The notes under the pieces are model-generated. The model was given only the letters and a program-made list of their open reading frames with translations. It was not told where the DNA came from and did no database searches. From contig CM054157.1 of NCBI GenBank assembly GCA_028751875.1, forward strand, positions 2,763,014-2,827,013: a stretch of 64,000 bases of DNA, written 5' to 3'. Below, one piece after another: positions 56,496-64,000 of the stretch. The first letter of the stretch is position 1. Each line of letters opens with the position of its first letter. A program made the position numbers and the translations under genes. The DNA is from Rapana venosa. Lineage: Eukaryota > Mollusca > Gastropoda > Neogastropoda > Muricidae.

Positions 56496-56835
56496 TGCAG
56501 AGGATCGGTGGTCTATAGTATAGGCAATGCACCTGGGTAGGAATTGAGAAGTAGCAGTTTGTTCCCAGCTCGCGCCTGAACTTTCCCCCTTCCACTAGGC
56601 ACAGAGTGGTGGTCTGGGTGCTAGTCTTTTGGGTGAGATGACAAGCTGGAGTTCTGTATGCAACACTCAATCAGTGCATGTAAAAGACTTCTGGCAAAAT
56701 TCTGCAGAAAAAAAGCCATTATCGTAGGAAGTAAATACACATGTAGGCATCAACATAAAAAAAAGGGTGGTGCCAATCTCAACGGCGATAGGCTCTCTCC
56801 CTGGAGAACAGCCCAAAATTCACGCAGAGAAATCT
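56496..56835 (+). repeat. SINE family D
   Basis: A tRNA-like start (CGGTGGTCTATAGTATAGGC) is followed by GGTGGTCTGGGTGCTAGTC, GATGACAAGCTGGAGTTC, CAGTGCATGTAAAAGAC, CTGGCAAAATTCTGCAGAA and CGGCGATAGGCTCTCTCCC, ending in CACGCAGAGAAATCTGCAG. Fragments of the same family lie at 2920-2955 and 3330-3420. Confidence 0.65.
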
Positions 56836-57142
56836 GCAGACTGTATGTCGTATACAATACAAATGTTTGTGGAAGTAAATAAGCCGCCCATGAAAGGACA
56901 GACATATGTACACAAATAAAAAACGTAACACTTTAACCTTAGCTGACCGATGAAGAACAGACTCTTGCATTTATCACAGTCATAGCACATATGCAATGGG
57001 AGGAGAATCAAGAACAAAGCTCTGTTTGAGATGAATCGTTAAGTATTTGCTTCAACCTGAAAATCATTGCACTTTACGGCTCATTACAAACGCAACATCA
57101 AATACTTTTTGATTTCACTTTTTAAACCAGACTTACTGAATC
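56836..57142. other. short intergenic stretch
   Basis: Nothing recognised. Confidence 0.3.
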
Positions 57143-58342
57143 CAGGGTTCGTTCGTACAGACTTCTCAGTATGAAACTTAAGGAGTTTTCAAGGAGCTTT
57201 TACAGAATTCAAAGGAAATGTAATTCATGCAGTATTGTGTTTGTATTAGTATGTAATGTAGTAATGTACACATGCTAAGCTGTATCACTGATTGCCAATT
57301 GAAATAAAATCAGCAACACAATATACACATTTCCGTTTAGCTTTAAAAAATCCATAGATTGAATTTGGATGGGTTTGGGTCCAAGAGGGAGGGCTTGCCC
57401 CCGTTCCAAAACAGTGGGGGTCAGGGGGCTGTGCCCTCTGATGCTGCGGCATTTTTTAAGGTTAAAGGAGCAAACTGATCACCTCCTGACATCTTGATGT
57501 AGTCAGGAAAGAATGGTGGGCCATGCTATAAAATGAAATGGCCATAGGTGGAAACCGAAAGTACATTTATCACATCTGCTTTCATTCAGTACAAAATCGG
57601 CAGATTAAAATCATTTCGAGACCAGCGTTGTGCACTAGTCACTACTGATTTTTGTTGCTTTTTACTTGTTTGATAGCAACTTAAGTCCAAAAAAAGTGAC
57701 AAATATGGGCCAGTCTATGTTAGTTCATTGTAGTTGGCTACAGCTTCACATCTGTCCACTACTGCCTGCAGGTCAATACTATCTATCACATGCTCAGCAC
57801 AAACACTTGTTTTGTTTGTCGTTACTTCAGTAACCTAAGCTGTGAACTCTACTTTTATCAGTTACACATCATTTAATGCACAGTTTCAGTTCGTTTTGAA
57901 TTCTGTTGGCCACAAATCGCTTCGAATTTGTTTGTTTTTTTACAAGATTCAGCGCTATATAAATTCCATATATTATTATCAGTAAATCCATCTAATTTGG
58001 GTAATCAATACACAAGTACTGTGCATGTGCAATATCTTTCAGTAATCACCTCCCTTGTACACTTTGTCATCTGCTTCTCCCGGTTTGTTTCATCCACACG
58101 CACGCAAGTACGCATTCATTTTAAACCATTATTTATCCAATTTCCCCCAACATAATAATGTAACTCAAGCTTATCATCATCATCCTTAGAGAGAATACTT
58201 TTCACCAGCCTAGATTTTTTAAAGGGTTTTCATGGAGATTTTTGTTACAGGTTTGCAAGGGGATTCAACTCAAGGCAAAAGCAAAATGACAAAAAGGGGT
58301 GGTCTCAAAATTCAAGAAGATTCCAGAAGCATGTGAACCCTG
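57143..58342. mobile_element. candidate non-autonomous DNA transposon
   Basis: The 1.2-kb segment starts with CAGGGTTC (57143-57150) and ends with its exact complement GAACCCTG (58335-58342). TGAATC lies directly outside both ends (57137-57142 and 58343-58348). The termini resemble hAT-type ends, but the visible duplication is 6 bp, not 8. There is no transposase. A LINE tail is inserted at 57923-57982, and 57370-57450 has a GC-rich inverted-repeat-like segment. Confidence 0.45.
57923..57982 (+). repeat. 3' tail of the L2/CR1-like LINE
   Basis: TTCGAATTTGTTTG, TTACAAGATTCAGCGCTATA, AAATTCCATATATTATTAT. Very similar to the copy at 5299-5360, including the TTTGTTTTTTTAC variant. Confidence 0.75.
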
Positions 58343-58579
58343 TGAATCAAAAGAAATTAAATATTAGTCTATAAACAGCAACAATAAAACCAGTCTTTAG
58401 GTATAACAAAAATATCTCCCCCCCCCCCCTCCTCTTTCAAACAAACAACAAAATGGGGTGGGGTGGGGGTGAAAGGGGCTGCAATTTTCTCATCCTGCAT
58501 GGACTTCATGAAATCCCAGTTGTTTCCCCTGAAAGCTAACAAGATTGTTTTGCCAAGTCCATCTGTCTTGGGCCAGTTA
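58343..58579. other. short intergenic stretch
   Basis: Poly-C at 58418-58427. No gene. Confidence 0.35.
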
Positions 58580-58938
58580 TTTATTGATTTAAAATTTTTT
58601 TATTCCCAGGATAATGGAATAAGCAATCGTGTGCTTTTTTACATCCAGTTCCCGTGTGAATGCGGTTTTGTCACCCGTTCCCACGGTACATAATGGCCTA
58701 CTCTTCCGAAGAGTGGAATGGGTTTTAACATGTGCGCAAGATGTTCTGCCTGCGTTTGCACACACGGCCTCGATTTATAGTCTCATCCAAACGACTTTTG
58801 GGGGAGTGGAGCCGGCACTAATGTTAACTCCAGAGGAAAATATCCTCTTGAACGAGATCTGAACCCAGGTCAGCAGATCACGAGCACTACGCAATGCAAC
58901 GCGCTTCACTCTAACCAATAAGCTATCCCACCCTCCAA
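58580..58938 (-). repeat. SINE family A, near full length, minus strand
   Basis: Reverse of the whole family A. The tail is CCCAGGATAATGGAATAAGC. Body blocks are ATGGCCTACTCTTCCG, GTGCGCAAGATGTTCTGCC, GATTTATAGTCTCATCC, CTTTTGGGGGAGTGGAGCC and GTTAACTCCAGAGG. The tRNA-like head has B box GATCTGAACCCAGG and ends CTAACCAATAAGCTATCCCA. Confidence 0.85.
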
Positions 58939-59138
58939 CACATTTATGCACAATGCTCAATAGATCATGGGCTTATGATTATCAATAAAGCTTACAGCAC
59001 CAACACAAAATTGATCTTTTAAACAAAACAACAAAAAACGTCAGGGAAAATTAACAGAAAACTGATACCCTGTTGTTTCTACTGTGGTTATTCTCATCTG
59101 CACTTCTGAAAACTGCATCTTCCATGGCAAAAGGAATA
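58939..59138. other. short intergenic stretch
   Basis: Nothing recognised. Confidence 0.3.
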
Positions 59139-59435
59139 GCTATAATTTTGAAGTTCTGCCTGATTAGCCATAATTTTGAAGTTCAGCCTGAATAACTATA
59201 ATTTTGAAGTTCTGCCTGAATAGCTATAATTTTGAAGTTCTGCCTGAATAACTATAATTTTGAAGTTCTGCCTGAATAACCATAATTTTGTAGTTCTGCC
59301 TGAATAACCATAATTTTGTATCTCTGCCTGAATAACAAAAATTTGGAAGTTCTGCCTTATTAACTATCTTGAAGTTCTGCCTGAATCACTATAATTTTGA
59401 AAATCTGTCTGAATTCCTATATTTTTGAAGTGTTG
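59139..59435. repeat. 28-bp minisatellite
   Basis: About ten copies of ATAATTTTGAAGTTCTGCC plus TGAATAACT. The first six are almost exact; copies toward the right end are diverged or shortened. Confidence 0.9.
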
Positions 59436-60000
59436 TCATTCTACACCTGTTAACATATTTAGCATGTGATGTTTTTGCTTATCTTCAAAATATTTTTTGT
59501 CTATGGGCACATCCAATTTTCTGCTATCAACTTTCAAAATAACAAAACTGTACATCAATGAATAGAGAGGCTCAAAATTTCATGCAGAGCCTATACTTCC
59601 TAGCAGTTTACAGCTGCGATAAAACCACTGGCATGTTTTAACTCTCCAAGTTTCAGGCTTGGAACTTTCTGACCCATCCTCGTAGAGGAAAAAACTACAG
59701 AAGGAAGCATTATGTTATGAAAAAAACACTGCAGAACTTTTTCAGAATCATTGTGAGAAGAATATAAAAACAAAGCCACAACAGGCAATGGACATACCTA
59801 TGACAAAGAGAGATGTTACATAACCACACACTGCCAGAAAGTTCTTTCAAAGTACAGGTCAACCTAAACTTTCAGTGATGTCTCATGTAACACACACACA
59901 CAGACCATGGTGCGTCAAGATCGGCTTACTTTCTGTGATCATCAGAACCTTAAAAACCAAATAAGCCACACCATAGCGAACCATCTCACAGACACCAGTT
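59436..60000. other. intergenic sequence, nothing recognised
   Basis: No feature recognised. Confidence 0.3.
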
Positions 60001-60055
60001 GTAATAATAATAATAATAACAAATGGAACTTATATAGTGCTATATCTTGCTTGTT
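60001..60055 (-). repeat. 3' tail of the L2/CR1-like LINE
   Basis: (TAA)n, CAAATGGAACTTATATAGTG and CTATATCTTGC: the reverse of the LINE terminus, about 55 bp. Confidence 0.75.
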
Positions 60056-60956
60056 GTGCTTCATGCTTGGACATTCTTTTACTTTATGACAAAGGCGTCA
60101 AATTCACTGCTGATGGAATAAAAGATCTGAAAGAGAGACAGCCAAACCGACACTGGCACATACAAAATCACGTCATATCTAAGCTCAAAGGTTCACAGAG
60201 TATGTTGACACAGATAAAAAAAAAAAAAAAATTCAATGTAGCAGTTGGGCTTCCTATCTGCAGTAGACAACTGTTGATGTGTCCTGTCTTGAAAGGTCTG
60301 TATGATGATTGCAGAAACAGCCGTCTCAGACGATAATAAATAAAATGAGCATTTCAATACCGCATCTTGAAAAAGGAAAAAAAAAAAAAAGAAGAAAAAA
60401 GTCAACAAACATACAGACTTCATATTACAGCTGCACCAATTATATAGTGACAACTTTTAGAATTAAAAGGCTCTTCAAAATCAACTAACCCAACCAATAA
60501 AACAGATTATTTTTACACTTGCTACAGAAACAATGTGCTTTCGCTTCTTAAAACAATGAAATAAACTTACTTCATTCGAAAACAAAATTCACAACAAGGT
60601 AACACAATGACCAATAATGGCATGACGATCATTCCCAATAATCAATACTATACATGTACACTGACCTAAAGCAGGTATCAGTCGAGAGTCAATACATATC
60701 TCCAAAAGTGTTCACACACACACACACAAAAATGTGTCATACTTCACAAATGCTGCTTAAATCTCTTGTTCACATGTCAATTCTTAGATTCAATCTGATG
60801 CCATCACACACACACACACACACACACACACCCCTCTCTCACTCTCTCAGTTGAGATCTCAAACACAGGTACACTTGCCTCCCAACGCTTTTGAAAAAAA
60901 AAATGGAGGGAGGGAGGGAGGGGGGGGGAAGGAAGGAGATGGGTCTGTGCTCCAGA
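60056..60956. other. intergenic or 3' UTR of the gene at 61 kb
   Basis: (CA)n at 60713-60728 and 60805-60832, poly-A near 60217-60230 and 60377-60390, and a G-rich patch at 60905-60930. Sequence just left of 60957 would be 3' UTR if the terminal exon call holds; I see no clear AATAAA on the minus strand. Confidence 0.35.
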
Positions 60957-61052
60957 TCATGTGCTACGCCGCTGTAAGGTGAATTTTCCCTTCTGCAGTT
61001 GGGTGACGTAGATTCTCAGTTTTCCACTGTCGCTGTTTCGCCGAATCCAGAT
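60957..61052 (-). CDS. 3'-terminal coding exon of an unidentified gene
   Basis: On the minus strand a pyrimidine-rich tract and AG (61054-61053) precede 31 open codons and a TGA (60959-60957). The 96-nt exon begins in phase 0. The peptide (IWIRRNSDSGKLRIYVTQL, then QKGKFTLQRRST) has the alternating hydrophobic pattern of beta strands and a basic C-terminus. It looks like protein, not repeat translation, and lies in sequence with no recognised repeat. I cannot name the family. Upstream exons should lie to the right, at 61.1 kb or beyond the window. A chance combination of AG and short open frame cannot be excluded. Confidence 0.5.
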   Translation of the reverse strand: MWIRRNSDSGKLRIYVTQLQKGKFTLQRRST

Positions 61053-61250
61053 CTGTTTGGGAAACAAAACAAAAATCACTGTAATATTTATGAGGTGATT
61101 CAGAAGGCAGCTCGGTTGATTCAAAAGGTGCACTACTTCACATCAGCTGTTTGATTCACTTTTGCTTTTTGTTGATTTTGAACAAAAAAGTTTACATACT
61201 AAAATCATCTCAGCAGTGAACACGCAAACACATGCACACACACACACACT
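61053..61250 (-). other. putative intron upstream of the terminal exon
   Basis: AT-rich, with (CA)n near 61235. No further exon recognised. Confidence 0.3.
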
Positions 61251-61446
61251 GGACGGGTGGTTAGAGTGTTGGAGCGATGTGCATTGTAGCTTGTGATCTG
61301 CTGACCCAGGTTCGAATCTCGTTCAAGAGGATTTTACCTCTGGAGTTAACATCGGTGCTGACTTCGCTCCCCCTAAAAGGAACACAAGCAGAACATCTTG
61401 CTCACACGTTAAAACCTTTTCCACTTTTCGGAACAGTAGACCATTG
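61251..61446 (+). repeat. SINE family A, truncated
   Basis: GGGTGGTTAGAGTGTTGGAG, CCCAGGTTCGAATCTCGTTC (near-consensus B box), TCTGGAGTTAACATCGG and GCAGAACATCTTGCTCACAC, ending at GGAACAGTAGACCATTGG. Part of the mid-body (CTTCGGATGAG to CATGTGCGAA) is missing. Confidence 0.75.
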
Positions 61447-61660
61447 GAAGCTTCTATGAAAAACTTATGTAACCACTCAGGTGAGAAATTTGATTTTACC
61501 TGTAAACGCAGGGGTACATTAGTAAAACAGATGGTAGACAGACACACAGCACCCATCAATATAGTGGTACCTACTGTTCTGATGGCAGATGGTAAGGCTC
61601 ATGGGCTGAAAAAAACACCTAATGGGTGTTGTGAGGTATTAGTGGTCATACAGGGACACC
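61447..61660. other. short stretch, possibly transposon-derived
   Basis: This lies between the SINE and the LINE copy that interrupts the piggyBac relic. It could be the continuation of the relic, but I recognise no transposase motif in any frame. Confidence 0.25.
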
Positions 61661-62070
61661 TAATAATAATAAATGGAATTTATATAGCGCTGTTATCTTG
61701 CACAGACAAATCAAAGCGCTTGCACTCAACTCATTCTTACAGTCATGCAGCCAATAGCAAGTAATAGTTCTAACAAGTCCAAATGTACACACACACACAC
61801 ATAGGTTATACATTTTGGCAGGGTGATGGGATTTTTGGATGTTGAAAAGCAGGGACAGCTATGAAATGAAACAGAAGAGGAAAATCTTAGGTTTGAAACA
61901 AATATGTCTTGAGGCCGGATTTAATTTAAAAGTGTCACAAGAAGGCCTTTGGCAAAGAGAGATAGGGAGGCCATTCCAAATCGATGGACCAGAAACAGAG
62001 AAAGAGCGACGGCCGACAGTGAACTGGCTGAATCTAGGTATTCATAAGCACAAGGAATCTGTAGCAGAGC
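61661..62070 (-). mobile_element. L2/CR1-like LINE 3' end, about 410 bp
   Basis: On the minus strand it runs from within the ORF2 C-terminus through the 3' UTR with (GT)n to CAAGATAACAGCGCTATATA, AATTCCATTTATTATTATT. It is very similar to 7995-8420 (GGCCATTCCAAATCGATGGA in both). It is inserted into the piggyBac relic to its right. Confidence 0.85.
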
Positions 62071-62880
62071 TGGGAACTGCAGCACTAGAATCAGACAGGT
62101 GAAAATACCGTGCCAGCTGTTGGAATCGATTCCTTGGCATGATGGAAGAGACCCAAGCATTGAAAGTGGGGCTTGCCAGTACATAATCATACTTGGAAGT
62201 GGAGAAATATTCATAAACATGAGAAGACCAATGTACGCTCTAACCTCATCAACAGTGGTGGGCTCACATTTATTATGCACCGTCTCCTCAGGCACACCTG
62301 AAGCCATGAGTTGTTGCTTTGCGTACAGGTTGGTTTGAGTGGCCATGAGATCGAACAACTCGACGGGAGACATAAAAAAAAGAAAAATAATCCAGTGCTG
62401 ACACAAGCTTTTTCTGTGGTCGAGGAGGGCCACTGTAAGCACAAAACCTACGATTTTCAGAAGCGTAATCATCCTGACACCACTGCGATAAACATGCCAA
62501 TCCAGAATTCGCCACATCTGCTCTGTCACCACCTGCATCGATGTCGATAGGTTCGTAAACTACGCTATCGTCGTCACTGTCTTAATAATGTATGGAGCTT
62601 ACTTATATAGCGCTGAATCTTGTAAAGCAACAAATCAAAGCGCTCAGATGACATTTTTCTGCCAACAGGGTCCGGTTCATTCACGTCAATGTCAGACTGA
62701 TTGTCGTCTAAAATGGTATCTTCAGGGTTAAACATCTCGTCAATCGTCAAGCTAGCAGCACTTTCATGTCACTGTCACAAAACGCCGTGTCAATTTTTTC
62801 TGGGTCAACACTAAACAGAATCGACAGAAAATCACAGATTGCAACACGTGCTTCTAAAAAAATGGCGAAGGGGAGATAGA
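62071..62880 (-). pseudogene. piggyBac-type transposase N-terminal relic
   Basis: Reading from 62880 down, an acidic N-terminal region (FNPEDTILDDNQSDIDVNEP near 62740-62680) precedes the transposase start. Next comes SPVELFDLMATQTNLYAKQ (about 62370-62315), then TTVDEVRAYIGLLMFMNISP and a Y-W block. After a one-base frame change near 62170 comes RFQQLARYFHLSDSS, a hallmark of piggyBac (DDE_Tnp_1_7) transposases. Another frame shift lies near 62770. The catalytic aspartates lie further downstream and are not found. Two LINE tails split the copy. A domesticated gene is unlikely given the frameshifts. Confidence 0.7.
62583..62655 (-). mobile_element. LINE tail inserted in the piggyBac relic
   Basis: Minus strand: GAGCGCTTTGATTTGTTGC, TTTACAAGATTCAGCGCTAT, ATAAGTAAGCTCCATACATT and ATT. 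About 70 bp of the L2/CR1-like LINE terminus, interrupting the acidic N-terminal region of the relic. Confidence 0.8.
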
Positions 62881-63065
62881 AATACCCGGATGCAGGTCAG
62901 CGAGCTCTCTAGTGAATGGGGTCTATAAATTAGCAAGATGACTTTTGCTTCATGTGTGACTGGCAGTGCGGCGGAATGGGACTGAGCGGAGGTGGGGGTG
63001 GAAGAGTACAGGGTGGTAGCCGGGGAGGTTAAACAATTATGGATATTTTTCTGATGGACAATTTT
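62881..63065. other. short intergenic stretch
   Basis: GC-richer than the neighbours at 62960-63030. No gene recognised. Confidence 0.3.
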
Positions 63066-63650
63066 TCGTGAAAGTGAGGGGATATCTGTGCAATGCACAT
63101 TCGTGTTTGTTATGCAAGGGTGTCAGGATGTCCTGTGTAAGACACAAAATTTTTGTATAGGCATATCTGTGCAATGCACAAAATTTTTGTTACATGTGGG
63201 CAAATGGATATCTGTGCAACACTGCAATGCACATAATTTTTTATATATGTAGGCAGAGGGATATCTGTGCAATGCACTTAATATTTGTTATATGTGTGTA
63301 CAGCAAAATCTGTGCAAAGTATATCACTGTTTATGCGAGGATATGGGAATGTCTGACTTTGTGCAAAGCCCTTTTTTTTTTTTTTTTGGTTATGAGAGGG
63401 AGTGTGTGTATGTGGGGATATATCTGTGCAATGCACACATTCTGGAGGGGTGGTGGTGGAGATATTAGGGTACGGTGATGTCTGTGTAATGCACATAATT
63501 TCTGTAAATGTGGGTATGGGGACATCTGTGCAATGCACAGGATTTTGTAAAGAGGATAAGGGGATGTGTCTGTGTAATGCTAGTATTTTTGTTATGTATA
63601 GGGGTTACCTGTGCAACACACAGGATTTTCATGAGAAGATATGGGGGGGA
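63066..63650. repeat. degenerate tandem repeat with palindromic core
   Basis: About eleven to twelve units of roughly 40-60 bp, each centred on GGATATCTGTGCAATGCACA followed by AATTTTTGTTATATGTG or variants. The core GTGCAATGCAC is an inverted repeat with a one-base centre. Cores lie near 63086, 63168, 63208, 63267, 63426, 63484 and 63526, with weaker ones between. Cys/His-rich frames over it are artefacts. Confidence 0.8.
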
Positions 63651-63892
63651 TTTTGTTATCTTCTGTGAAGTGATTCCTCTGCTGTTTATGTACTCTTTGT
63701 TCCCATCCATCACTTTAACCAGACAGAGGGCCAGAAGTTCACAGTGAGCCTATCAATGTTAAGTATGTGCATGAGTGTGTAGGTAATTGACGATGTTAAT
63801 CTGTCTCGTCTGTGTTTTGTCAAGATGACTTTTATGTTTTCAAGTTACTGTAAACCAGGAGGCAGAGAGAGAGAGAGGGGCAGGAAAAGCAT

Positions 63893-63896
<4 letters not shown>
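63651..63896. other. short intergenic stretch
   Basis: (GA)n at 63864-63877. No gene. Confidence 0.35.

Positions 63897-63981
<85 letters not shown>
63897..63981. repeat. (CA)n microsatellite
   Basis: About 85 bp of pure CA near the right edge. Confidence 0.95.
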
Positions 63982-63983
<2 letters not shown>

Positions 63984-64000
63984 CAAAGTGGGGACATATC

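Overview
This window is non-coding-rich DNA from an animal, most likely a marine mollusc and probably a gastropod. The taxon is an inference. It rests on the type and density of tRNA-derived SINEs, the many 5'-truncated LINE tails carrying a TATATAGCGCT motif, the very long dinucleotide and homopolymer tracts, and an intron-bearing nuclear gene for a mitochondrial phosphatase. Nothing here looks bacterial, and I see no operons, CRISPR arrays or prophage.

Host genes occupy very little of the 64 kb. The clear one is the PPTC7 orthologue (PP2C-type mitochondrial phosphatase) on the minus strand. Coding exon 1 is at 41862-42084 and exon 2 at 36849-37028, with matching phase-1 splice junctions and a 4.8-kb intron. 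I could not find later exons, so the gene probably runs off the left edge through an intron of more than 36 kb. A second, unidentified gene is suggested by a short 3'-terminal coding exon at 60957-61052, minus strand.

The remainder is repeats. (1) Non-LTR retrotransposons: an L2/CR1-like LINE with an open reverse-transcriptase core (7995-9543, minus), at least nine more pieces of its 3' end, three RTE-like copies (20.4, 37.1 and 53.3 kb) and other degraded 3' ends (22.5, 39.1, 50.9, 52.3 kb). (2) tRNA-derived SINEs in several families whose different 5' heads share one 3' tail module. (3) DNA-transposon remnants: a piggyBac-type transposase relic at 62.07-62.88 kb and a 1.2-kb element with short inverted ends at 57.1-58.3 kb. 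(4) Tandem arrays: a ~390-bp satellite (6.8-10.1 kb), a 44-48-bp minisatellite (28.9-30.8 kb), a 24-bp array touching the PPTC7 exon 2 donor (36.6-36.8 kb), a 28-bp array (59.1-59.4 kb) and a ~50-bp array with a palindromic core (63.1-63.6 kb). (5) Many (CT)n, (CA)n and (AT)n tracts and long poly-C/poly-G runs.

The most interesting structure is at the PPTC7 exon 2 boundary, where a 24-bp tandem array has copied the 5' splice site. The authentic GTGAGT donor is followed by three identical copies at 24-bp steps. I found no convincing new multi-gene system.
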